Shown: positions 52,321 to 61,372, counted from the stretch's first letter. The stretch is 64,000 bases of DNA from Streptomyces novaecaesareae (GCF_000716875.1 NZ_JNWQ01000003.1:1-64000), one strand, 5' to 3'. Notes: a model not told the origin generated them from the letters alone. Made by a program: numbers and translations.

Positions 52321-53538
52321 TCACTTGGCCTTCTTCGAGAAGTACTCGAACATGTGCTGGGCCACGTCCTCCAGGTACGGACCGGCCTCGTAGGTGTTCG
52401 CGCCGTTGCCGATGGAGGTGTCGCTGACCAGGGCCGGCTTGCCGTCCTTGGTCGTGTACCAGCCGCCGCCGCTGCTGCCGCCGGTCATGTTGCAGCCGAT
52501 CAGCAGCATCGCCGGGCGGCTCGGGTCGCCGGTCTTCTTGGACGGCTTGCCGCCGTCGCAGTGCTCCAGCTCGACGCCGTCGAAGGGCTTGCCCTCCGGG
52601 AAGCCGTAGTTGCTGACCGAGGCGAGCTGGTCACGCGGGGCGTTGAACCAGAGCGGGACGGAGCCGCCGACGGTCTCCTCCAGCGACTTGGCGCTGCCGT
52701 CGGGGTTGGCCACCTTGATGATGCCGAAGTCGAACTGGCTCCAGGGGCCGCCCTTCTCCGGGTCGGCCTCGGCGGTCCACTGCGGCGAGACCATGCCGGC
52801 GGTCGCGCCCCACTCGCCGTACGGCTCGGCGTCCTCCACCTTGGCCTGCTGCTTGCCGGCGCCGCTCAGCACGCCGTTGCTGTTGAAGGCCGGGGCGAAG
52901 GTGATGTCGGTGTAGTACTTGTTGCCCTTGCCGCCGTGCAGGCAGTGGCTCGCGGTCCACACCAGGTTGCTCTTGCCCGGGTGCTCAGGGTCCGAGATGA
53001 CGGTGCCGGAGCACACGTAGTCCTCGTTGCCGTCCTTGAAGAAGATCTTGCCGTTGACGTGCATGTTCTTCGGGAACGGGTGCGCCACGGGCTTCGCCGG
53101 CACCATGGCGGGCAGCTGGTCCGGGCCGGCCGGGGGCTGGGCGGCGGTGGGCTGGGCCGGGGCCGCGCCGGTCGGCTGCGCGGTGGGCTGGGCGGGCGCC
53201 TGCGTCGGGTCCTGGGCCGGGGCCTGCGGCAGCGGCTTCGGCTTGGCGTTCAGGAGCTTCTGCAGGGTCCAGTAGCCCTTGACCGCCGGGGTGATGACGT
53301 TCGCCTGGGCCCACTTGTCCCAGTCGTCGAGCTTCCAGGTCTTCAGCTCTTCGACGGTGGGCAGCTTGATCGGGGCGGCGCCCGGCTTGCCGGAGGCGCT
53401 GGCCGCGACGGTGGGAGCGCCGGTCTCGGCGCCGGCCGGGTCGCTGTTGTCCGGGCCGCAGGCGGTGGCGACCACCATGGTCAGCGCGGCGACGGAAGCG
53501 CCCAGGACGGCACGGCTCGGCCGGGATATCGGTGACAT
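52321..53538 (-). CDS. trypsin-like serine protease lipoprotein
   Basis: The 405-residue protein has a lipobox VATAC with C27, a Pro/Gln/Thr-rich linker (about 95-145) and a chymotrypsin-fold domain. The catalytic His is in WTASHCLHG, Asp in FDFGIIKV and the nucleophile in MTGGSSGGGW, where many relatives have GNSGG. It is probably anchored on the outer face of the membrane. The ATG at 53538 gives a correct lipoprotein signal. The substrate is unknown. Confidence 0.85.
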   Translation of the reverse strand: MSPISRPSRAVLGASVAALTMVVATACGPDNSDPAGAETGAPTVAASASGKPGAAPIKLPTVEELKTWKLDDWDKWAQANVITPAVKGYWTLQKLLNAKPKPLPQAPAQDPTQAPAQPTAQPTGAAPAQPTAAQPPAGPDQLPAMVPAKPVAHPFPKNMHVNGKIFFKDGNEDYVCSGTVISDPEHPGKSNLVWTASHCLHGGKGNKYYTDITFAPAFNSNGVLSGAGKQQAKVEDAEPYGEWGATAGMVSPQWTAEADPEKGGPWSQFDFGIIKVANPDGSAKSLEETVGGSVPLWFNAPRDQLASVSNYGFPEGKPFDGVELEHCDGGKPSKKTGDPSRPAMLLIGCNMTGGSSGGGWYTTKDGKPALVSDTSIGNGANTYEAGPYLEDVAQHMFEYFSKKAK

Positions 53539-53815
53539 GAGTTCAAATCCCCCTGTGTGACTACTGCCATACGGCCCGTTCCTCGGGTACGGCCCATAGG
53601 TCGCAGGTATGGCAGGTGAGGAGTCTGCCATGCGGATAAGGAACTCCTTACATCCGGCCCCGGCTGGGACGAGGCTGTCACCGGATCGGCACCGGATCGG
53701 CACCAGGCCTCCGCCGGGGGCCACTTGGACCGCTCGGTCCGGAGTGGCCGCGCGGTGCGCCGCGCCCGCCCGGTCCGCCGCGCGCCCGCCGGGTCCGCCG
53801 CGCTCGATAAATCGG
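53539..53815. other. Divergent region with two inverted repeats
   Basis: Between the protease and ABC-F genes, ATGGCAG (53609-53615) pairs with CTGCCAT (53625-53631), and TAAGGA-AC-TCCTTA lies at 53637-53650. Both may serve the protease promoter. Further on, ATCGGCACCGG is repeated at 53683-53705. No gene is visible. Confidence 0.45.
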
Positions 53816-53844
53816 TTGCACACGTCCGTCGACGTCCCTAGCGT
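53816..53844 (+). promoter_or_regulatory. Promoter with an AT-rich WblC/WhiB7-like element
   Basis: TTGCAC (53816-53821) and TAGCGT (53839-53844) are 17 bases apart. ATAAAT lies just upstream of the -35 (53807-53812), where WhiB7/WblC-activated promoters carry an AT-rich motif. Antibiotic-inducible ABC-F genes are known targets of that regulator. Confidence 0.6.
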
Positions 53845-53878
53845 TGTCCGGGTCATCAGCCAGACAAGGAGAAGGCCG

Positions 53879-53890
53879 TTGCTCTACTGA
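53879..53890 (+). CDS. three-codon leader ORF (Met-Leu-Tyr)
   Basis: TTG-CTC-TAC-TGA follows AAGGAG (53866-53871) at 7-base spacing. Its stop codon lies inside the left arm of the leader stem. A minimal ORF in this position is typical of ribosome-mediated attenuators. Confidence 0.5.
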   Translation: MLY

Positions 53891-54067
53891 GGTCCCGGGA
53901 CACCGCCCCGCCGCGCAGGCCCTGTTGCCGCGTGGTGCGCGTGTGTGCGACCTCAGCCACGGCCCCCCGGCGCTTCGTTGCGCCGTCCTGTCCTCCGGCC
54001 GTACCGGTTCCGCACCCGCGGTGTCTCCCCGTGTTGCTCATCACCCCTTCGGCAACCACCCCGGGAG
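53887..54067 (+). promoter_or_regulatory. Probable translation/transcription attenuator of the ABC-F gene
   Basis: CTGAGGTC (53887-53894) pairs perfectly with GACCTCAG (53949-53956). Next comes a 6-bp hairpin (53968-53973 with 53980-53985). Alternatively TCCCGGG (53893-53899) can pair with CCCGGGA (54060-54066), which covers the gene's own ribosome-binding site. A ribosome stalled on the leader ORF would block the first arm and change the choice. Confidence 0.5.
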
Positions 54068-54074
54068 TCCCTAC

Positions 54075-55682
54075 ATGGCACAACCCACCACCGCCGTCCT
54101 CTGCACCGACCTCGCGTTCGACTGGCCCGACGGCAAGCCCGTCCTGGACGGCTTCCACCTCGCCGTCGGCCCCGGCCGCACCGGCCTGATCGGGCTCAAC
54201 GGCGCGGGCAAGTCCACCCTGCTGCGGCTGATCGCCGGCGACCTCACCCCCACCGGCGGCACCGTCCGGGTGGACGGCGAACTCGGCTACCTGCCACAGG
54301 GCCTGACGCTGGACACCACCCTGCGGGTGGACGAGGCGCTCGGCATCCGCGCCACCCGCGAGGCCCTGCACGCCATCGAGTCCGGCGACACCGACCAGCG
54401 CCACTTCGACGCCGTCGGCGACGACTGGGACGTCGAGGAGCGCGCCCGCGCCACGCTCGACCGGCTCGGCCTGCGGAGCCTCGGCCTCGACCGCACCACC
54501 GGCGAACTCTCCGGCGGTGAGGCGGTGTTGCTGCGGCTGGCCGCCCTGCTGATCGCCCGCCCCGACGTCCTGCTGCTCGACGAGCCCACCAACAACCTCG
54601 ACCGGGCCGCCCGCGAGCGGCTCTACGAGACGGTGGCCGGCTGGCACGGCGTGATGCTGATCGTCAGCCACGACCGCGAGCTGCTCAGCCACGTCGACCA
54701 GATCGCCGACCTTCGGGACGGCGACGTCACCTGGTACGGCGGCAACTTCGAGGAGTACCAACGCACCCTCGCCGCCCAGCAGGAGACGGCCGAACGGCTG
54801 CTGCGCAACGCCGAGGCCGACGTCCAGCGCCAGAAGCGGGACTTGGCCGACGCCCGCGTCCGGCTGGACCGCAGCGCCGCGTACGGGAAGAAGCGGTCGG
54901 TCACCCGCAACGACCCGCACATCTTCGCCGGGATGCTCAAACGCAAGGGCCAGGAGACCGCGGGCCGGCTCCAGGGCATGCACACCGAGCGGCTTGAGGA
55001 GGCCAAGGCGCGGCTCAGCGCGGCCGAGGAGGCCGTCCGGGACGACGCCGAGATCCGGATCGACCTGCCGCGCACCGCCGTGCCGGCCGGGCGCACCGTA
55101 CTCACCCTGCAGAAGGTCCGGCTGCCCTACGGCACCACCGCCGACCTCGACCTGCGCGGCGCCGAGCGGATCGCCCTGGTCGGCCGCAACGGCGCCGGCA
55201 AGTCCACCCTGCTGCGCACCATCGCGGGCGAACTCGCCCCACTGGAAGGAGAGATCACCACCCCGGTGCCGCTGCGCTACCTCCCCCAGCGGCTCGACCT
55301 GCTGGACGACGAGCGCAGCGTCGTGGAGAACGTCAAGCTGTTCGCGCCCGCCGCCGGGGACAACGCGATCCGCGCCCGGCTCGCCCGCTTCCTGTTCCGC
55401 GGCGCCCGGGCCGAGCAGCCGGCCGCCACCCTGTCCGGCGGCGAGCGGTTCCGGGCGACGCTGGCCGCCCTGCTGCTGGCCGACCCGCCGCCGCAGCTGC
55501 TGCTGCTCGACGAGCCGACCAACAACCTGGACCTCGCCAGTGTCCGCCAGCTCACCCAGGCGCTGGCCGCCTACCAGGGCGCGCTGATCGTGGTCAGCCA
55601 CGACTTGCCGTTCCTGCGCGGCCTGGGCCTGACCAGGTGGCTGGAGCTGGACGGCGAACTGCGGGGGGTGGACCCGATGTAG
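54075..55682 (+). CDS. ABC-F type ribosomal protection protein
   Basis: The 535-residue protein has two ABC domains: GLNGAGKST, LSGGEAVLLRL, LLLDEPTNNLD; a linker with AQQETAERLLRNAEADVQRQKRDL; then GRNGAGKST, LSGGERFRATLAALLL and LLLDEPTNNLD. No membrane segment is present. ABC-F proteins of this size release macrolides, lincosamides, pleuromutilins or similar drugs from the ribosome. The attenuator-like leader and AT-rich promoter element support an inducible resistance role. GGGAG lies 7 bases before the ATG. The natural inducer cannot be read. Confidence 0.88.
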   Translation: MAQPTTAVLCTDLAFDWPDGKPVLDGFHLAVGPGRTGLIGLNGAGKSTLLRLIAGDLTPTGGTVRVDGELGYLPQGLTLDTTLRVDEALGIRATREALHAIESGDTDQRHFDAVGDDWDVEERARATLDRLGLRSLGLDRTTGELSGGEAVLLRLAALLIARPDVLLLDEPTNNLDRAARERLYETVAGWHGVMLIVSHDRELLSHVDQIADLRDGDVTWYGGNFEEYQRTLAAQQETAERLLRNAEADVQRQKRDLADARVRLDRSAAYGKKRSVTRNDPHIFAGMLKRKGQETAGRLQGMHTERLEEAKARLSAAEEAVRDDAEIRIDLPRTAVPAGRTVLTLQKVRLPYGTTADLDLRGAERIALVGRNGAGKSTLLRTIAGELAPLEGEITTPVPLRYLPQRLDLLDDERSVVENVKLFAPAAGDNAIRARLARFLFRGARAEQPAATLSGGERFRATLAALLLADPPPQLLLLDEPTNNLDLASVRQLTQALAAYQGALIVVSHDLPFLRGLGLTRWLELDGELRGVDPM

Positions 55683-55728
55683 CGGCAACCGGCCCTCGGC
55701 CCCCGGCTGCGGCGGGCTCCTGCCGTGG

Positions 55729-57234
55729 CTACTGCGGCCGGTCCTGGTCGCCTTGGAAGTCCCGGGCGTCCCGGGCGTCCTGGTCTCCCCGGGCGTCCTC
55801 GGTGAGTACCCCGTCCTCGGTGAGCACCCGGCGGGCCGTGCTCAGGGCCGGGTCCCTGAGCGCGGCCAGGTCGTCCGGGCTGAACACCGGGGTGGGGATG
55901 TCCGGCGGGATGCCCGGTCCGTCGAAGGTGGTGCCTTCCCGGGTGAGGTACTCCTCGTTCGGCAGGACCACCATGAGGTCCGGCGACAGCGTCCTGATCA
56001 GCACGTCGGAGAACACGCCCTGGGTGTTCTCGCCGATCCGGACCACGTGCGGGGAGCGGCCCGTCATGGCCTGGGTGAAGGTCTCCGCCGCGCTGGCCGA
56101 GATCGAGGAGGTGAGCACCGCCACCGGGCCGGTGAAGTGCGCGTCCGCCGAGGGCCGTACGGTGATCGGCTCGGGCCGGGTGAACTTCGTCGGGTCGGCC
56201 GGGTCGTCGCGGGCCACCTTCCGGTAGGCGATGTACGGGCAGTCGGTGAGCCGGGCGGCGATGTGCAGCCCGAGCGCGTCCGAACCGCCGCCGTTCAGCC
56301 GTACGTCGACGACCAGGCCGGTGAGCCGGCTCGGGTCGGCCAGCAGGGCGTCCAGCGCCTTGTCCAGTTCGGCGACCTGGCTCCGGTAGTCGCCGTCGGT
56401 GTAGCCGTCGAAGCTGCTCACCCGGAAGTAGCCGATGCCGTCGGGGAGCCGGCCCACACCGAGCCGGCCGCCGGCGAAGAGCTGCTCCGGGCCGGTCAGT
56501 TGGGCGGCGGACGCCTGCCGGGCCTGCCGGGTCAGCTCCGGTGTGCGCGGCGTGCTGCCGGGGCGGTGCCCGCCGTAGACCGGCTCGGGGTTCCCGCCGA
56601 CCACCCGGGCCAGCCCGGTGTGCGCGTCGCCCAGCGGCCGGAGCATGTCGACGAGGACGTCCTGCAGCTGCTCGACGGTCGTCGTCGGGGTGATCCTGCG
56701 GCGCTGCTCGTCCCGGACGGCGTGCCAGTCGATGCCCTTGGCAGCAAAGAAGGGGTAGTTCTCCTCGAAGGTCTCCCAGAACCGGTCGAAGACGGCGAGC
56801 GGGTCGTTCGGCGCCGGCCGCGTGCACAGCGGCGGCAGCGCGTCGAGGCGGTGGAGCGTCTTGGTGCCGACGCCGCCCTCCTCGCGGTCGACGGCCCGGT
56901 TGCGGCCCTTCGGGGTGAGGGTCAGGGCGTTGGTGCCCTGGACGTAGCGGACGGTGCCGTCCGGTCCGGGCGCGCCGTCCTGCGTCGCGGTGGTCCAACC
57001 GGGCACGCAGCTGTGCGCGGTCACGTCGTAGGTGGTGAGCCGGCCCCCGGTGACCGTGACCACCGTGCCGTAGCCGTCCGTCCGCCAGACCCCTTCCAGC
57101 GGGCTCCCGGGCCGCCCCTGCGCCGCGGCCGCCCCCTGCGCCGCCGACCCGGCCGTCGCCGCGGCCCCGAGGGCCGTCAGGAGCGCCACCGCCGTGGCGG
57201 CCGCTCTGCGTGTCATCTCCGGCCTGTGTGTCAT
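55729..57234 (-). CDS. secreted S41 family peptidase
   Basis: The 501-residue protein has a signal peptide (RRAAATAVALLTALGAAATAGSAAQ, cleavage near 33). An N-terminal beta domain (SPLEGVWRTDGYGTVVTVTGG) is followed by an S41 C-terminal-processing-type core: FFAAKGIDWHAVRDEQRR, GLVVDVRLNGGG, and the nucleophile region VLTSSISASAAETFTQAM. The last 50 residues are Asp/Arg-rich and low complexity (DQDARDARDFQGDQD). The ATG at 57234 is preceded by GGAGG. A near-exact 18-bp duplication places a second ATG-containing copy 18 bases inside. Confidence 0.85.
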   Translation of the reverse strand: MTHRPEMTRRAAATAVALLTALGAAATAGSAAQGAAAAQGRPGSPLEGVWRTDGYGTVVTVTGGRLTTYDVTAHSCVPGWTTATQDGAPGPDGTVRYVQGTNALTLTPKGRNRAVDREEGGVGTKTLHRLDALPPLCTRPAPNDPLAVFDRFWETFEENYPFFAAKGIDWHAVRDEQRRRITPTTTVEQLQDVLVDMLRPLGDAHTGLARVVGGNPEPVYGGHRPGSTPRTPELTRQARQASAAQLTGPEQLFAGGRLGVGRLPDGIGYFRVSSFDGYTDGDYRSQVAELDKALDALLADPSRLTGLVVDVRLNGGGSDALGLHIAARLTDCPYIAYRKVARDDPADPTKFTRPEPITVRPSADAHFTGPVAVLTSSISASAAETFTQAMTGRSPHVVRIGENTQGVFSDVLIRTLSPDLMVVLPNEEYLTREGTTFDGPGIPPDIPTPVFSPDDLAALRDPALSTARRVLTEDGVLTEDARGDQDARDARDFQGDQDRPQ

Positions 57235-57411
57235 CTCCGGCCTCCGCCGAACCCCGGCCTCCCCCGCGGAACCTCCGCCGCCGTGCCGTCGACGCTACGG
57301 GCGGCCGTCCCGGCCGGGCGTCATCCGGCGCGTCGCACCCGCGTCCGCCTCGGGGCCTACCGGGCCGCGGCGGAACGGTCCCCGGGGAGGTCGACAGCGA
57401 ACCGGCGCGCC

Positions 57412-57469
57412 GGCGTGGCTACACCGGCGTCGCCGCAACCGGCGTGGCTTCAACCGGCGTTGCTACGCC
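57412..57469. repeat. 14-15-bp tandem repeat at the Pr6Pr stop codon
   Basis: GGCGTGGCTACACC, GGCGTCGCCGCAACC, GGCGTGGCTTCAACC and GGCGTTGCTACGCC run without gaps. The last unit (57456-57469) contains the TAG stop of the minus-strand gene (plus-strand CTA, 57463-57465). Confidence 0.85.
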
Positions 57470-58113
57470 TGCGGAGCGGGCCGCAGCTTGCCGGCGACCA
57501 GCGTTCCGAGCCGGTCCAGTCCGACGACGAGTGCGCCGAGCACGACGAACTCGACGGTCAGCTGGGCGATCTGGCCCCAGACGTAGCCGTAGCCCTTGGT
57601 GGTCGGGTCGAAGAAGAAGTAGGGGTAGGGCGTCGGGTAGTCGTCGAACAGCGCGTTGCGGGTGAGCACGATCGCCGCGTAGCCCAGCGGGAAGGCCAGC
57701 CAGAGCGGTATGTCCTTCCAGGCCGCCGCGTTGCGGGGCCTGAGCACCAGCCAGTCGGTGATCACCATCACCGGCGTCACGTAGTGCAGGAAGAACGACG
57801 ACCAGTGCGCCAGCCGGTCCGGCCCGCCGACCAGCCCGGGCAGCGGGTTGGCGCCGTGCTGCAGGAGGATGTGCGAGACCAGCCCGGTGATCAGGATGTA
57901 CAGCGTGGCGGCGCCGCGCAGCCGGGGCGCGGGCGCGTCGACGGTGTCGCGCTTGGTCATCCAGTACACCGCGCCGATGAAGTAGCCGAGCACGACGACG
58001 TTGCTCTGCACGGTGAAGTACACCAGCGGTGCCGTTCCGAGTGACAGGCCCAGGCCCGCCGAGAGCACGATTCCCATGCGCCACCACAGCGCGGGGCGGG
58101 TCCGGACTGTCAT
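57463..58113 (-). CDS. Pr6Pr family membrane protein
   Basis: The 216-residue protein has about six membrane helices and the Pr6Pr/AIG1-like motifs FTVQSNVVVLGYFIGAVYW, LITGLVSHILLQHGANPLPG, HYVTPVMVITDWLVLRPR and YPTPYPYFFFDPTTKGYGYVWGQ. The conserved His residues resemble the androgen-induced gene 1 hydrolase family. The substrate is unknown in bacteria. The gene is on the same strand as the S41 peptidase, 229 bases upstream of it. Confidence 0.88.
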   Translation of the reverse strand: MTVRTRPALWWRMGIVLSAGLGLSLGTAPLVYFTVQSNVVVLGYFIGAVYWMTKRDTVDAPAPRLRGAATLYILITGLVSHILLQHGANPLPGLVGGPDRLAHWSSFFLHYVTPVMVITDWLVLRPRNAAAWKDIPLWLAFPLGYAAIVLTRNALFDDYPTPYPYFFFDPTTKGYGYVWGQIAQLTVEFVVLGALVVGLDRLGTLVAGKLRPAPQA

Positions 58114-58254
58114 GCGGCCACCAGTTCGTTCCAGGCGATACGGGAGGTATCGGACGGCAGAGGGGAAAATCGAACTCTACTCGCTGGTACCGGCGCGGTG
58201 GAACCCGTGTGCGACCCTGTGGTGCCCGTGCCGGCGGGTGCCCTTCCGCCGTGC

Positions 58255-59025
58255 TCAGCCCGGCAGCACGAACCCCGACTCGTACGCGGCGATGACCGCC
58301 TGGGTGCGGTCCCGCGCGCCGAGCTTGGCGAGCACGCTGCCGACGTGCGTCTTGACCGTCTCCTGGCTCACCACCAGCTGCCGGGCGATCTCGCCGTTGT
58401 TGAGCCCGGTGGCCATCAGTCGCAGCACCTGCCCCTCCCGTTCGGTCAGCCGCCCGATCGGCCCCCGGTCGGCCGCGCTCTCCCGACGGCGCTCCTCGCC
58501 GTGGCGCAGCGCGAGTTCGCGGACGGCCGCCGGGAAGAGCAGCGAGTCCCCGCGCGCGACCAGCCGTACGGCCTGCACCATCTCCTCGGCCCGGGCCCGC
58601 TTCAGCAGGAACCCGGCCGCGCCCGCGCGCAGCGCGTCGTACACGTGGTCGTCGTGTTCGAAGGTGGTGACCACCAGGATCCTCGGCGGCTCGGCCATCC
58701 CGCCGACCAGCTGCTCGGTCGCGCGGATGCCGTTGATGCCGGGCATCCGGACGTCCATCAGCACCACGTCCGGCCGTAGTTCGCGCACCAGCGGGACGAC
58801 CTCGGCCCCGTCGGCGGCCTCGCCGACCACGGTGAGGTCCGGCTCGGCGTCGATCACCACCCGCAGGCCCATCCGGACCAGCCGCTCGTCGTCCGCGATC
58901 ACCACGCGGATGGCGGGTGCGCCGGTGCCCAGGCCGTACCCGTTGTTCACCGTGTCTCCGTCGTGCACCGTGTCCCCGTCGTCCACTGCGTCCCCGTTGT
59001 GCACGCTCTCCGCCTCGTTCGTCAT
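58255..59025 (-). CDS. NarL/FixJ family response regulator with acidic N-terminal extension
   Basis: The 256-residue protein has a receiver domain with D91 in LMDVRMPGINGI and a C-terminal LuxR HTH (LTEREGQVLRLMATGLNNGEIARQLVVSQETVKTHV). Before the receiver is an unusual 35-residue acidic repeat (GDAVDDGDTVHDGDTVNNG). ATG at 59025 has a GGGAGGGG SD and overlaps the kinase stop (ATGA), so it is the annotated start. A start near the receiver would remove the extension. Confidence 0.9.
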   Translation of the reverse strand: MTNEAESVHNGDAVDDGDTVHDGDTVNNGYGLGTGAPAIRVVIADDERLVRMGLRVVIDAEPDLTVVGEAADGAEVVPLVRELRPDVVLMDVRMPGINGIRATEQLVGGMAEPPRILVVTTFEHDDHVYDALRAGAAGFLLKRARAEEMVQAVRLVARGDSLLFPAAVRELALRHGEERRRESAADRGPIGRLTEREGQVLRLMATGLNNGEIARQLVVSQETVKTHVGSVLAKLGARDRTQAVIAAYESGFVLPG

Positions 59026-60308
59026 GCGGCCCCTCCCAACGGCAGCCAGACGGCCAGCCGCCACGTCGTCCCGTCCTCGCCCGGCCCCGCCGTGCTGGCG
59101 CCGCGCAGGGCCGCCGCGCGCTCCCCGATCCCGCGCAGTCCGCGCCCGCCGCCGGGGCGGCTCGGGCGGCCGGGGCCCAGCGGGTTGGTCAGTTCGATCT
59201 CCAGCCGGCCGCCGGCCAGCCGGACCCGCAGGCGGGCCGGGGCGGGCCCGGCGTGCCGCAGGACGTTGGTCAGGCCTTCCTGCACGATCCGGTACGCCTC
59301 GCGGGAGACGGCGTCGGGCAGTCCGGACAGGCCGGGGGCCAGTTCGGCGTCCACCGTCACCCCGGTGCGGGCGAGTTGGCGCAGCAGGTCGTCCAGCCCG
59401 GCGAGGGTGGGCCCGGCCGGTCCGGCCGGTCCGGCGGATCCGGCGGATTCCGGGTCCTCCTCGCGCAACAGGCCGAGTACGGTGTCCAGTTCGGCGACGG
59501 CCGCCCGCGCGGTCTCCTCGATCGCCTGCAGTGCCTCGGCGGCGAAGTCGGGGTTGGTGTGCAGCACCCGGGCGGCCGCCGAGGCCTGGATGCCGACCGC
59601 ACTGAGCGCGTGCCCGACGGAGTCGTGCAGTTCGCGGGCGAGCCGGTTGCGCTGGGCGAGCACCGTGGCCCGGCGTTCGGCGGTGGCCAGCCGCTCCTCC
59701 GGGGTCGGGCCGAGCAGGGCGGGTGCCCAGCGGGCGAGCAGTGCGCCGAAGCCGGCGTTGGCGAGGAGGATCAGCAGCAGGACGGCGAGGCCCAGGGCGG
59801 GGCCGGTGAACATCCAGCCGGGGAAGCGGTCCTCCCAGAAGCGCGCCAGCTCCCGGGCGCCGCCGGCGTTGAAGATCAGCACGACCGAGAACGGCGCCCC
59901 GGCCAGTGTCATTCCGGCGACCACGCCGCCGAAGAAGAGGTGCAGGACGAACCAGAGCGCGGTGCGCCACCGGGCGGGCCACGCCCGGGCCGGCCCGGTG
60001 GCCAGTTCCTCCGGCCGCGCGGTCGAGCACAGGGCCCGCGCGGCCGCGCCCTCCAACCCCCGGACGGTCGGCACCAGCGCGGTGACGGCGGCCATCGGCA
60101 GCGAGGTGAACAGCGACAGGACCTGCAGCAGGGCCTGACGGGCGGGCGCCTGCGCCGGGTTGAGTGCCCCGAGCATCACCACCGACAGCATCCAGTACGG
60201 CATCAGCAGCGCACCGCCCAGCACCAGGTGCACCCAGCGCAGCCGGGCCTGCCGCCCGACCATCGCCCCCGCCGCACGCCGCAGCCGCGTGCCCGCCCCC
60301 GTGATCAC
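59022..60308 (-). CDS. NarL-type sensor histidine kinase
   Basis: The 428-residue kinase has about four membrane helices (within 25-195). HisKA_3 has H228 in ARELHDSVGHALSAVG and the HATPase contains YRIVQEGLTNVLRHA and GRGLRGIGERAAALRGA. It phosphorylates the next gene's product. GTG at 60308 overlaps the stop of the upstream membrane protein (GTGA), so three genes are coupled. The input signal is unknown. Confidence 0.92.
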   Translation of the reverse strand: MITGAGTRLRRAAGAMVGRQARLRWVHLVLGGALLMPYWMLSVVMLGALNPAQAPARQALLQVLSLFTSLPMAAVTALVPTVRGLEGAAARALCSTARPEELATGPARAWPARWRTALWFVLHLFFGGVVAGMTLAGAPFSVVLIFNAGGARELARFWEDRFPGWMFTGPALGLAVLLLILLANAGFGALLARWAPALLGPTPEERLATAERRATVLAQRNRLARELHDSVGHALSAVGIQASAAARVLHTNPDFAAEALQAIEETARAAVAELDTVLGLLREEDPESAGSAGPAGPAGPTLAGLDDLLRQLARTGVTVDAELAPGLSGLPDAVSREAYRIVQEGLTNVLRHAGPAPARLRVRLAGGRLEIELTNPLGPGRPSRPGGGRGLRGIGERAAALRGASTAGPGEDGTTWRLAVWLPLGGAA

Positions 60309-61291
60309 CTGGGTGACTCTACGTCAGCGGCGCCGTTGCGGGCCCGGGCCGCCCGCTCGGTCAGCGCGATCGCGCCGACGGCCAGCACCAGCACCCCGGT
60401 CACCACCTGGGCGGTCTCCACCAGGGGCATCAGCCCGGGCACCGCCTTCCGCAGGTCGGCCACCCGGGTCGTCGTCGCGCCGAGGGCCACCAACTGCCAG
60501 CTGCCCCAGCCGAACAGCGAGCCGGCCGCCGTCCAGGCCACCAGCAGCGGCCCGAGCAGCCGTCGCCGCGGCCGGATCCGGAAGACCAGGACCAGCAGTG
60601 CCGCCGCCGCTGCCACCGCCATCACGGCGGTCACCCCGTCCATCACCGCCACGCCCCGGTTCCGCTCCTCCGCCATCGCGACCGGCAGTCCGGCGGTGCC
60701 GCCCGCCGCCCAGTACACCCGGGCCACCGCCACGCCGGCGGCGAGCAGTGCGGCGACGCAGGCGAGGGAGCGCTGCACGGTCAGCGTGGCGGAGCGCGGC
60801 AGGTCGCCGATCCGGTCCGTCAGCAGCCCGGCCCAGCGCCGCCGGGCGTACAGCACGAAGGCGGTGATCAGCGCGAGGCCCTGCACTGTGAACCCGCCGT
60901 ACACGACGAGGAAGACCCAGCCGCCGAGGCCCTTGTCGTCCTGGGCGGCGTTGTGTTCCGGGCCCAGGAGCAGGCTGCTCAGCAGGAACAGCGGCAGCGC
61001 CACCAGGATGGTGCCGAGCAGCCCGGTCGCCACCCACATCGGGAACGCCACCAGTCCGGCCGGCGCCCGCCGGCCCCACGGCCGGACGAAGGCCAGCGCC
61101 AGGGCGACGGCGATGGCGTCCATTCCGAAGGTGAGCAGGTTCAGCAGCCAGAGCTCGTCCATCGCGCCGGGATTGTCGGAGCCCACCGGATGTCCGGTCA
61201 GCCACAGCAGCTTGAGCGTCAGGTACGGCCCCGTCGCGGCCACCGCCGTCCAGGCCGCCCCGGCCCGTACCGCGCCTTCGTTGATTCTCAT
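60305..61291 (-). CDS. polytopic membrane protein, first gene of a two-component operon
   Basis: The 328-residue protein has about eight hydrophobic helices (for example AVALALAFVRPWG, LLGTILVALPLFLLSSLLL, GVLVLAVGAIALTERA) and few soluble segments. The family is unknown. Coupling by GTGA to the histidine kinase suggests it is a sensor partner, transporter or target of the system. Its ATG at 61291 follows a weak SD-like GAGGGG-less region, so expression may be low. Confidence 0.75.
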   Translation of the reverse strand: MRINEGAVRAGAAWTAVAATGPYLTLKLLWLTGHPVGSDNPGAMDELWLLNLLTFGMDAIAVALALAFVRPWGRRAPAGLVAFPMWVATGLLGTILVALPLFLLSSLLLGPEHNAAQDDKGLGGWVFLVVYGGFTVQGLALITAFVLYARRRWAGLLTDRIGDLPRSATLTVQRSLACVAALLAAGVAVARVYWAAGGTAGLPVAMAEERNRGVAVMDGVTAVMAVAAAAALLVLVFRIRPRRRLLGPLLVAWTAAGSLFGWGSWQLVALGATTTRVADLRKAVPGLMPLVETAQVVTGVLVLAVGAIALTERAARARNGAADVESPR

Positions 61292-61313
61292 GCCCCCACG
61301 GTCGCGCCGCGCG

Positions 61314-61364
61314 CCCGCCCCGGTCCTCCGTCCGGGGCGGGATCCGGCTCCCCCCGGCGGGGGA
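61314..61364 (-). terminator. Two hairpins between the GNAT gene and the membrane operon
   Basis: A 10-bp stem (61314-61323 with 61332-61341) is followed by a short CCCCC/GGGGG stem (61351-61355 with 61359-61363). The second lies 9 bases beyond the GNAT stop and is its likely terminator. Confidence 0.6.
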
Positions 61365-61372
61365 TCTTCGGC

